Part shown: positions 10,201 through 16,915 of the stretch, piece after piece | How positions within the stretch are numbered: position 1 is the first letter of the stretch | Layout of the letters: each line of letters starts with the position of its first letter | Assembly (NCBI GenBank): GCA_039931065.1 | Contig: JBDTSP010000010.1 | Coordinates: 62,001-126,000, forward strand | Direction: 5' to 3' | Length of the DNA stretch: 64,000 nt | Source: CADEED01 sp039931065 | GTDB taxonomy: Bacteria; Pseudomonadota; Gammaproteobacteria; Steroidobacterales; Steroidobacteraceae | Program-made: the position numbers and the translations under genes | Notes under the pieces: model-generated | The model's database searches: none | What the model saw: only the letters and a program-made list of their open reading frames with translations | Told to the model about the DNA's origin: nothing

Positions 10201-10508
10201 AGTGATCCGTGCCGCGGCGTCTTGTCTTCAAGTTCGGAATGCGTTGTCCCGGCGTCGACGATGACGCGCACGTCGATCTCAAGCTCGCGTACTTCGATCA
10301 GGTACACACCCGGCTGCAGATCGCGTGTAATCAGTGATTGTTTGTCGCTCGCGACGTCCACTTCGGTCGCGAACTCGACCACCGGGTCCTGGCGCGCGCC
10401 GTTCGAACACGCGTTCACGCCCATGACAAAGGCGACGCAGATCATCTGCGGGACGCCGATTCGCGAGAAAGTTTCCAAAAAGATTGCGACGCGATCGCGC
10501 ACGGACAT
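7212..10508 (-). CDS. CHAT-domain TPR protein (caspase-like), paralogue 2
   Basis: A 1098-residue protein. The N-terminus has a hydrophobic segment ending in MGVNACSNG, a plausible though non-canonical lipobox. Residues about 45-145 form a beta-rich domain resembling PPC-type domains of exported proteins. A long helical TPR array (about 150-620) follows, with units such as ALEYEKLLPVMDKALQPYAY. The C-terminal CHAT (caspase HetF Associated with TPRs) domain keeps both catalytic residues: His960 in LHFATHA and Cys1010 in VVLSGCATG. It is closely similar to the adjacent paralogue. Role inferred: a regulated cysteine protease of the envelope, upstream of an S8 peptidase and a sigma/anti-sigma pair. 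Confidence 0.88.
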   Translation of the reverse strand: MSVRDRVAIFLETFSRIGVPQMICVAFVMGVNACSNGARQDPVVEFATEVDVASDKQSLITRDLQPGVYLIEVRELEIDVRVIVDAGTTHSELEDKTPRHGSLFKVVSLDAPGRLRVQLRSVDHRTKTGRATLSIARWKRDLHAQPSGLELGFEDFGAAFEQTAIGKPQSAARAADRMHEAITRFEAASDDAARAAAAYELANVQYLSDEWPAAVRATETATDAYEAVDDDSGVQNSAALRAAIELEIASGMNPGTQGAEQKGMYEAADRRLAAAAEFFGAHGMPVRAEYAVNMRGIRALNVGDYDSADHFFAQAVDLAVANKDTSEQAKSLGNLAWVRYRRGFVAESALEYEKLLPVMDKALQPYAYAVLLANYGFALNSLGDFDRALEVHTEALELFTKVDDHDERATELAALGSLYFQMGDAERALETLRAAIVAQEQAADTRGLAGTLRVAGNASAVLGLHEQSLEYLRRSARIDANPQSVARTGALIAGELRVLGKLQPAEDELAIPLASPNALVQASALTERAHIRLAQNKTGAAIEDFRAADKQFAALGLEFDRIDTNTELSRLLLASHDLTAAGAAADEAIAIVSRIRVKSANPEWRARFLSARYSPFEARIAVDLADTGTNPEEAAWRAFRTAEDVRARSLADELAFDVPGGMRTDDANAEALRARLTSQQLRLEARIQRQDADDAGTLEVRRAIEETRALIDRHRLAQGGIAAGNRALTDSLQQIQKRLPASTAVLAYFVGDSLSHAWLLSKRGLRHSTLPGRVALQQAVDDAIEEIRRAKSADQAQRKLSALLFGPLLGEASEKRMLIIPDGPLNSLPFAALPMMANDETALLDRFVLSYAPSLSLALLPARTSSAHPNRVAVVSDPVYAPDDRRLQLASNAGGGNFRGSPPPSANQLTRLPYSALEANAVAKAFGSADTIQLAGFDATIAQVRQLSANNLAVLHFATHARARRDSPEQSALYLTEYGTDGRLLPDSTLTAGDITRFGLRADVVVLSGCATGAGGELRGEGVLGLTYGFLANGSHSVVAALWPIEDASTARFMSEFYRAYKASGNAAEALRTAQLRVRASASPQVWSSFVVRANQFP

Positions 10509-10585
10509 TTGCAGCCGATCTCACGCGGCGGGGACTAGGGTTTACGGACCCTTGCATTCTGCCGCAATTATGGCTGGAATTTGTA

Positions 10586-10668
10586 GGCAGGGTTTGTAGT
10601 AAGTCCGCGCGACAAATATTTTCGTTCGTGAGGCGTACAGGTGAGAGAAATGCGGAAGTCGTGACACT
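10586..10668 (-). promoter_or_regulatory. Conserved upstream module of CHAT gene 2 (candidate ECF promoter)
   Basis: Read on the minus strand: AGTGTCACGACTTC (10668-10655), four unconserved bases, TTTCTCTCACCT (10650-10639), 36 unconserved bases, then TTACTACAAACCCTGCC (10602-10586). The same three blocks in the same order precede the other CHAT gene at 14161-14245. The first two blocks have the size and spacing of ECF -35 and -10 elements; the third would lie in the 5' leader. Sigma dependence is inferred. Confidence 0.55.
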
Positions 10669-10787
10669 TAATACAAATGGCTCACGGGTTTGCGCGGGTG
10701 CACGTGGCCAGGCTCACCGCGCCGCCCAGCGCCGGGGCGATCGATTTTCAAGGTAGCTAGTGATCCTGGCGCGATGCGCTGCGCGGT

Positions 10788-13700
10788 TCAGGGGAATTCG
10801 CTGGCCCGCACGACGAAACTCGACCACACGGCGGATGCCGCCGTGCCGCGCGTGCGCAGCTGCGCCACCCGCAAGGCGTCGGCCGCACGACCGGATATCC
10901 GGTAGGCGGCGTAAAACTCTTCCATGAAGCGCGCTGTCAGTGCGTCTTCGACCGGCCACAACGAGCCGATCACGGTGTGCGAACCGTTCGCCAGAAATCC
11001 GTAAGTCAGTCCGAGGACGCCTTCGCCGCGCAATTCGCGGCCATCGCCGGTGGCGCAGCCGCTCAATACGACAACGTCGGCACGCAAGCCGCTGCGCGCG
11101 ATGTCGTCCGCGGTCAGGCGATCGGCCGCGAGCGGGGTACCGTCGGCGGCGAATTCGCTGAGGAACAACGCCGATTGTTCCGGCGCATCCTTGCGCGCCA
11201 CGGCGTGTGTGGCGAAATGCAGTACGTCGAGATCCTGCGATGGCAATTCGATCACCCGCCGGACGGTTGCATTGAACCCCATGAGTTCGATGACCTCGGC
11301 GCCCTCGAATGCGCGGGCCACCGCGCGAGCTTCGATGGCCGAATACGGCAGGCGCGCAAACCCGGGCGTGGTCGATTCAACACCGCGATAGGTGACCTGG
11401 TCGCGCGCCGCCACCATCAGGCGACGGTCGTCCGCGGTGTAAACGGGATCGGAGATGATCGCGACGTGTGTCGGTTGCGACGCGCGGCCCACGTGCGGAC
11501 GCATCGCCAGCGCCAGCGATGGAGCCGCGGTGAGTACGAACCGGTCGATGAGCAACTCGTGCGGTTGGCCGTGCGGCATCGGCAAAGCCGCGAACGGCAG
11601 GCCATTGAGCGGCCCATCCGGGAGGATGAGCAGCCGCTTCGCGGTGACCCCATTGAGCAGGTTGCCTAACAACGGCGCGAACGCTTCATCCGCCGGCGTC
11701 TTGAGGTGTGAGCGCTGCCGCTGCACGAAGTTGCTGACGAGACTCTGCAGTGCCCGGCGGCCCGGCAGCGTCACGTGACGTAGTTCGTTACGTGAGAGGA
11801 GCCAGCCATGTGAGCGGAGGTCACCGACGAAATACGCCAGCACGGCGGTGTCATGCGGCAACGCCGCCTGCACCTCGGCGCGCGAGTCCGCGATCGCGAG
11901 ACTGGAATTGGAGTGGGCCGCGTGGCTCAGACTGCGAGCTTCGAGACGCGTCCGCGTCTCGTCGATGCGGCGGCGCAGTTCGAGCAGCGCGTCTTCGCTG
12001 ACGTTTTGCCGGCGGGTGCTGCGCTCGAGATCCACCTGCAACGCCGTCATCTGCTCGCGCAGCCGGTCGATCTGCTCGTCGCGTGGCAGGTCGCTGGGAT
12101 GGGTGACGTGCGCCAGGCGGTCTGCGAGTGAACGGGCGCGGATCGCCTCGGCGGTCCGAAAGGCCTTCCAGATGGCGTCCGGGTCTTTCGGACCCTCGCC
12201 CGACAGATCCACTTCGATACGCGCCTCGTAGGGTGCGTAACTCGCGGATAGAAAACGGGCGCGCATTTCCGGATTGGCCGCTTTGACCCTGATCTGCGTC
12301 TCGATGGCGACCGCCGTATCGGCCGCGTGGGCGGCGCCCTTGCTGTCGCCCGCCGCGAGCAGCGCCAGCGCGAGCGCGGAGCTCGAGTCGATGCGATCGA
12401 AATCGAGTTTGAGACGCTGATAGATCGCGTCGGCCACGCGCAGATCCTCGAGCGCCTCGCGATCGCGATGTTGCCGCTGGCGCAGCCGCGCGCGCTCGGC
12501 GATCACGTCGGCGCGGGTCGACTCGTCGCTGGTGCGCATGAGCTGGGTGAGGATCTGGTCGGCGCCACGCAGGTCGCCGAGAGTGCGCAATTCACGGGCG
12601 ATCAACACGCGGGTGCGATCGATCGTGATGCCGTTCTTGTCGCGTTTCTCCGCATTACGCAGGTACTTGAGCGCCAGGTCGTGTTGACCGAGTTCCGCCG
12701 CGGCGTTTCCCGCGAGGCGCAGCGCGGAAACGTGGCCCACCTGGTCGAGAGAGTGTTCGTACAGCGGCAATGCGCTTTCGATGTTGGCCAGCGCCCGCTC
12801 GACATTTCCGGAGCGGAACTGGATCGCGGCGAGCGCGACGAGCTCGCGCGCGGTCTGACTTTCGTCGCCACGCGCGCTGAACAGGTCGAGCGCCTCGGCA
12901 TGCAGCACAAGCGCGCGGTCGAACTCGCCCAGGGCGATCAGCGCGTAACCGAGATTGCTGAGGATCGTCGCGTACATGTCCGGGTTGCGGTCGCGCTCGA
13001 TCAGGGGCAGCAGGTCGTTGTACATCGCCGCCGCCGTCACGACGTCGCCCTTGTGGTGCGCGATATAGGCCAGGTTGTGCATGGCCCCGGCCTCGTAGAA
13101 CTTGTCATTGCGTGCGTGCGCGCGGACCCGCAGCTGTTCATAGACCGCTGCATTCAAGTCGATATGGCCGAGGATGCTTTCACGAATGCAGGCGAGGGTG
13201 ATGGCCTGGAACGTATCGCTCGTCAGGTCATGGGCTTCGAAGAACTTCTGCGCGGCCTGCATGCGGCCAGCGGCCAGATCGAGCAAGGCGTGCTGTTCAG
13301 TGCGCGGCACGTCCGGGCTCATCTGAGTCGCGATGTTGAATTCGTGCAGCCCGAGCAACATCGCGGCGCGCTGCGCCCCGACCATGTCGTCCGCGGCCCT
13401 GAAGTGAACCAGCGCATCTTCGGCGGTGCGCCGGCCCGCGCCGAAATCGAACAGCAGGTTGAGCTCTACCCAGCCGCGCTGGTACTCCGCTTCGGCCAGC
13501 GACTGCAGGTCGTTGGCGGCACGGAAGTGCCCGGCCGCTTCGCGTAATGGCGCGATGGCCGCGCGCCACGACTTGGTGTCATCGTGGGCGACCAGCTCAC
13601 TACTCTTGCCGAGTGCCTGGAAACCGAGCAGCCGTTCATCCGGCGACGCGTCGGCGTCGATCGTGGGCCAACGCAGCACACGCACGGCAGCGGCGCCGCG

Positions 13701-14099
13701 CCAGCTGCGTTGATCGACGCTCGACAACGTGAGCCGCACCGCGGTCGGCTGCCGCAGGCTAACTACCAACCGATGCAGCCCGTGCCGCAGATAGGCGTCC
13801 GCAAGTTCCGTGTGTTGCGTGCCGGCGTCCACCTTGACGCGCAGGTCGATGTCACGTTCGCGGATCTCGAGCAAATAGATACCCGCTCTCAGCTGCCGGG
13901 TGACCGACTGGGGTTTGCTGCCTTCAATGTTGATTTCGGTCGAGTACTCGACCAGTGGCTCGCTATCGAACCCGCCGGTGCATCCGGAAAGGCACAGCAC
14001 CCAGGCCGTGCAGAAACTCTGGAGCAATCGAAGCCGAAACGGCGATGTGTTCTTGGGAGCCAAACCCGCCCTTTGCGCTTGGGTGACGCGAGCATTCAT
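10788..14099 (-). CDS. CHAT-domain TPR lipoprotein (caspase-like), paralogue 1
   Basis: A 1103-residue protein from the ATG at 14099 (MNARVTQAQRAG). The frame stays open to 14243, but the chosen start puts a lipoprotein signal with a good lipobox (VLCLSGC) at the N-terminus. A beta-rich PPC-like domain follows, then many TPR units (for example ALVLHAEALDLFSARGDE), then a C-terminal CHAT domain with His965 (LHFATHA) and Cys1015 (VVLSGCATGDG). The product should be anchored in the envelope. First gene of the minus-strand cluster; the two paralogues share the whole architecture and arose by tandem duplication together with their upstream region. Confidence 0.88.
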   Translation of the reverse strand: MNARVTQAQRAGLAPKNTSPFRLRLLQSFCTAWVLCLSGCTGGFDSEPLVEYSTEINIEGSKPQSVTRQLRAGIYLLEIRERDIDLRVKVDAGTQHTELADAYLRHGLHRLVVSLRQPTAVRLTLSSVDQRSWRGAAAVRVLRWPTIDADASPDERLLGFQALGKSSELVAHDDTKSWRAAIAPLREAAGHFRAANDLQSLAEAEYQRGWVELNLLFDFGAGRRTAEDALVHFRAADDMVGAQRAAMLLGLHEFNIATQMSPDVPRTEQHALLDLAAGRMQAAQKFFEAHDLTSDTFQAITLACIRESILGHIDLNAAVYEQLRVRAHARNDKFYEAGAMHNLAYIAHHKGDVVTAAAMYNDLLPLIERDRNPDMYATILSNLGYALIALGEFDRALVLHAEALDLFSARGDESQTARELVALAAIQFRSGNVERALANIESALPLYEHSLDQVGHVSALRLAGNAAAELGQHDLALKYLRNAEKRDKNGITIDRTRVLIARELRTLGDLRGADQILTQLMRTSDESTRADVIAERARLRQRQHRDREALEDLRVADAIYQRLKLDFDRIDSSSALALALLAAGDSKGAAHAADTAVAIETQIRVKAANPEMRARFLSASYAPYEARIEVDLSGEGPKDPDAIWKAFRTAEAIRARSLADRLAHVTHPSDLPRDEQIDRLREQMTALQVDLERSTRRQNVSEDALLELRRRIDETRTRLEARSLSHAAHSNSSLAIADSRAEVQAALPHDTAVLAYFVGDLRSHGWLLSRNELRHVTLPGRRALQSLVSNFVQRQRSHLKTPADEAFAPLLGNLLNGVTAKRLLILPDGPLNGLPFAALPMPHGQPHELLIDRFVLTAAPSLALAMRPHVGRASQPTHVAIISDPVYTADDRRLMVAARDQVTYRGVESTTPGFARLPYSAIEARAVARAFEGAEVIELMGFNATVRRVIELPSQDLDVLHFATHAVARKDAPEQSALFLSEFAADGTPLAADRLTADDIARSGLRADVVVLSGCATGDGRELRGEGVLGLTYGFLANGSHTVIGSLWPVEDALTARFMEEFYAAYRISGRAADALRVAQLRTRGTAASAVWSSFVVRASEFP

Positions 14100-14160
14100 T
14101 CGTCCAGGGCCAATGTTTACAGGCACCTGCGCATACCCGCAATCGCGGATAGAAAAAGGA

Positions 14161-14245
14161 GGCAGGGTTTGTAGTAACCCCTTGATTGAAAATAGTTTGT
14201 GGTTATGACAGTCGAGGTGAGAGAAACCCTGAAGTCGTGACACTA
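14161..14245 (-). promoter_or_regulatory. Conserved upstream module of CHAT gene 1 (candidate ECF promoter)
   Basis: Minus-strand order: TAGTGTCACGACTTC (14245-14231), four unconserved bases, TTTCTCTCACCT (14226-14215), 37 unconserved bases, TTACTACAAACCCTGCC (14177-14161). Spacings are 4 and 37 here versus 4 and 36 at the second CHAT gene, while the bases between blocks differ, so the blocks appear to be under selection. The module lies about 60-145 bases before the ATG at 14099 and also abuts the divergent plus-strand gene. Confidence 0.58.
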
Positions 14246-14248
14246 CAT

Positions 14249-14998
14249 ATGAGACCGCCGAAATGCCCTACGGAAAACCAGCTCCGGATGAACAGCGCCG
14301 ACGTATTTACCCTCGAGTTCGACATGCTGACGCGGACCTCGTCGCTGGCGAAGATCCTGGAGCGTTTTCGCGGCGGTCAGCTTGGCGCCGGCACGCATCG
14401 GCAGCTGCTGCTCGAGCTCAATCATGTGATCAATGTGCACTCACGTTTGCGCGAAGTCGCAGCCGACGTGGTGCCCCCAGAGGACTGGTCCGCGTGGCAA
14501 GACCTTTTATCGGTCCCCGCGCTGGCCTTTGAACAAGGACGTTCCTTACTCGACGACCTGCGGTCGCTGGGCCTCAATGCCCTCGATAGCGTGTCGCTTA
14601 CACCACTGCCACAAACCATCGCGCTCGCCGCCTATGCCCACTACCAGCTGGTGGAACGTGCGACGGTGGGCCTGGTGGGTTACCTGTGGTTCTTCGAAAG
14701 AATGCCGCGGCTGCTCTACCCGTTGTGGAGCGAGTCGTGCCGCCGCGGCGGTGTTCCGGAAAAGGCGCTGCACGCGCTGGCCGAAGGCTCCCTGGTTGAA
14801 GTGGGCCGTGATGCCCAGGTGATCAACTGCTGCCGGCAGATCGTGCGCAAGCCGCGCGATCTGGGCCTTGCGACGCAAAGCCTGCATGACACCGCCGAGT
14901 TGTTCGCGACGATGTTCGATGCCGCCCTGCAGCGCGCCGAACGGCGCCAGCTCCCCACGGCGGACGCCGCCGCCGGCGGATTCGGCCGCGTCGCGTAA
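14249..14998 (+). CDS. Helical protein, possibly heme-oxygenase/TENA-like fold; function unknown
   Basis: A 249-residue, helix-rich soluble protein transcribed away from the CHAT cluster. It has the look of heme-oxygenase-like or iron-containing redox enzymes: a His-rich helix (LELNHVINVHSRL), a Glu/His pair in ALAAYAHYQLVERATVGLVG, and a late EVGRDAQVINCCRQ helix. I cannot assign it firmly. Two in-frame ATGs are possible (14249 or 14288) and no strong ribosome site decides between them. The 5' end touches the conserved CHAT promoter module, so the divergent genes may be co-regulated. No overlap with the following exonuclease gene. Confidence 0.55.
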   Translation: MRPPKCPTENQLRMNSADVFTLEFDMLTRTSSLAKILERFRGGQLGAGTHRQLLLELNHVINVHSRLREVAADVVPPEDWSAWQDLLSVPALAFEQGRSLLDDLRSLGLNALDSVSLTPLPQTIALAAYAHYQLVERATVGLVGYLWFFERMPRLLYPLWSESCRRGGVPEKALHALAEGSLVEVGRDAQVINCCRQIVRKPRDLGLATQSLHDTAELFATMFDAALQRAERRQLPTADAAAGGFGRVA

Positions 14999-15045
14999 TT
15001 GGGGTCACTCCCCATTTCCTAGCAAAAGGGGTCAGACCTCACGGT
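14999..15045. repeat. REP-like palindromic unit of the GGGGTCAGACC type
   Basis: The short gap between two plus-strand genes holds GGGGTCACTCCCC followed by AGGGGTCAGACCTC, whose core GGTCAGACC (15030-15038) is palindromic. Similar GGGGACAG/GTCCCC palindromes occur at 28246-28289 and 46805-46833. Such units resemble the intergenic repeats spread by RAYT transposases in gammaproteobacteria. No transposase is encoded nearby. Confidence 0.5.
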
Positions 15046-15056
15046 AGTATCCGCGC

Positions 15057-15956
15057 GTGATTTATCTCATCGACGCGTCGGTTTACGTATTCCGCGCTTA
15101 TTACTCCATGCCGCCGGAGATGACCGACTGTGACGGCAACCCGGCACATGCGACCTTCGGTTTCGCCCGCTTCCTCGGCGACCTGATCGAGCGCGCGCAG
15201 CCGCGTTACATGGCGGTGGCGTTCGACGAGAGCCTCTCCACTTCGTTTCGCAACCGGATCTTTCCGGCGTACAAGGCGAATCGCGATCCGCCGCCGGCCG
15301 ACCTCAAGCTGCAGTTCGAGCGTTGCCAGGAATTCTGCCGCCATGCCGGCATTCCCGCCTTCAGCCATGCCGAGTACGAAGCCGACGACATCGTCGGGAC
15401 GCTCGCGACCCGTTGCCGGCGCGAAGGGTTGCCCGCGACGCTGGTGACACGTGACAAGGATTTCGCGCAGCTCATCCGCGAAAACGACGTGTATTGGGAT
15501 TACACCGACAACGCCAGCTATCGATATCACCAGATTGAAGACCGATTCGGCGTAGCGCCGGAGCGTTTCGCGGATTTTCTCGCGCTCATGGGCGACAGCG
15601 TGGACAACATCAAGGGCGTGCCCGGTGTTGGCTCGGTCACCGCCGCGGCGCTGATGAAGGAATTCGCCTCGCTCGAAGAGCTCTACGACAATCTCGATCG
15701 TGTCGCCGAGGTGAAGGTGCGCGGTGCCAGCAAACTCGCCGCCAAACTCACCGAGCATCGCGACGCCGCCTTCCTGGCGCGACGACTCACCGAGATCGCC
15801 TGCGACATGCCGATCACCGTCGAGCGCAACGAGCTCTCTCGCCGTGCGCCCGACGTGGCCGCGCTCACGTCATTCTTCGACCGTCACAACTTCGGCCCGC
15901 TGCTGCGCAAACAGGCCGAGCGACTTGCGTTGCTGCCGCTGTCCGCGGCGGCCTGA
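15057..15956 (+). CDS. xni: 5'-3' exonuclease / flap endonuclease (Xni-like)
   Basis: A 299-residue protein equal to the N-terminal 5'-nuclease domain of DNA polymerase I but without polymerase. Acidic metal-binding residues are visible at IYLIDASVY, AVAFDES, EYEADDIVGTL and LVTRDKDFAQL; the helix-hairpin-helix DNA-binding motif is GVPGVGSVTAAALMKEF, preceded by ALMGDSVDNIKG. It would remove flaps or gaps during replication and repair. The start is GTG at 15057, giving the usual MIYLIDAS opening. It follows a small palindromic repeat and converges on the next gene, whose stop is directly adjacent. Confidence 0.88.
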   Translation: MIYLIDASVYVFRAYYSMPPEMTDCDGNPAHATFGFARFLGDLIERAQPRYMAVAFDESLSTSFRNRIFPAYKANRDPPPADLKLQFERCQEFCRHAGIPAFSHAEYEADDIVGTLATRCRREGLPATLVTRDKDFAQLIRENDVYWDYTDNASYRYHQIEDRFGVAPERFADFLALMGDSVDNIKGVPGVGSVTAAALMKEFASLEELYDNLDRVAEVKVRGASKLAAKLTEHRDAAFLARRLTEIACDMPITVERNELSRRAPDVAALTSFFDRHNFGPLLRKQAERLALLPLSAAA

Positions 15957-16817
15957 CTACTTCTCGACGTCCGAATCGCCGTCTTCGCGCTTGTCGGACG
16001 GAATCGTCACCTTGCCGCCGATCGATTCGTGTTCGATGCTGCCGGAGCTGTCGTCGCTCACGGTGAAGTCGCCGCTGATGTTCGTCGCATAGATGCTGCC
16101 CGAACTGTCCGAGTCGACGACGAAACTGCCTTTCACGTCTGACACCTTGATGTCGCCCGAGCTGTCCTGCTCGACCTTCACATTGCCGGCGACCTTCTCG
16201 ACATGGATGTCGCCGGAACTGTCCTGCACCACGTCCACATCGCCGCGGACATCGTCGATCTCGATGTCCCCGGAGCTGTCGTGGACGCGTACGCTGCCGG
16301 CGGAATCGACGTCCAGATCGCCGGAGCTGTCATTTACATCCACGAGTTCGGCGACCCGGCTGATCTCCAGATCGCCAGAACTGTCCTGCAACTGCAGCGC
16401 CCGGAGATCCTCGAACACCGCGTCGCCACTCGAGTCGACCGCTTCGACCGGCAGGTTCGAAGGCAATGCGATGCCGATGTCGATATAGGCGTACTCGTTG
16501 CCGAGCCATTTCCAGTTGTCCTGGTTCTGCGGCAATTCGGTCTCGACGTAAACCACGTTGCCCTCGCGGCGCACCGAAATCTGGGTGCGATCGAGCAACT
16601 CCTGTTTGGCGGCGCAGGCCACGCCGCGGGCTTCGATGCGTACCGCGTTGGTGCGGCCGACGACCTTCATGTCGCCTGCCCCCGCACGGATGACGACCTT
16701 TTCGACGCCCTTGGCGTCGACGCCGGCGCCGCGGTCGGCGCGGAACTCACAACCGCCCCAGGCGAAAGCGGTTGCCGGACCTGCGGCGAGGAGGATCAAC
16801 CAGTATCTGGAACGCAT
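15957..16817 (-). CDS. Exported DUF4097-like protein with tandem DSSGD repeats
   Basis: A 286-residue protein with signal peptide (RYWLILLAAGPATAFAWGG). From about residue 140 to the C-terminus it contains eight near-regular repeats of about 18-20 residues, each with DSSGD or DSSGS (for example VDSSGDAVFEDL and QDSSGDIHVEKV). This pattern suggests a right-handed beta-helix or beta-roll as proposed for DUF4097/DUF2807 adhesin-like proteins. The start at 16817 has GGGAGAA before it; an upstream extension to 16928 is unlikely. The ligand is unknown. It is divergent from acs and probably periplasmic or at the cell surface. Confidence 0.75.
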   Translation of the reverse strand: MRSRYWLILLAAGPATAFAWGGCEFRADRGAGVDAKGVEKVVIRAGAGDMKVVGRTNAVRIEARGVACAAKQELLDRTQISVRREGNVVYVETELPQNQDNWKWLGNEYAYIDIGIALPSNLPVEAVDSSGDAVFEDLRALQLQDSSGDLEISRVAELVDVNDSSGDLDVDSAGSVRVHDSSGDIEIDDVRGDVDVVQDSSGDIHVEKVAGNVKVEQDSSGDIKVSDVKGSFVVDSDSSGSIYATNISGDFTVSDDSSGSIEHESIGGKVTIPSDKREDGDSDVEK

Positions 16818-16915
16818 GCGTTTTCTCCCGAATTTTGAGGGCTCTGCCATTGAGACTGTCCAGCCGGCGTTTCGGTTTACAGGAGCGCGCAATTCATACG
16901 GTATCCTCCACCCCC

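Noticed and set aside
3576..14998. CHAT cluster as a type III-E CRISPR (craspase) locus
   Set aside because: No repeat array, no gRAMP/Cas7-11 gene and no Csx30/Csx31-like gene nearby; the CHAT proteins carry export signals.
16000..16440. Regularly spaced similar DNA blocks that look like a CRISPR or satellite array
   Set aside because: They are the codons of the DSSGD protein repeats; units vary in DNA sequence and stay in one open frame.
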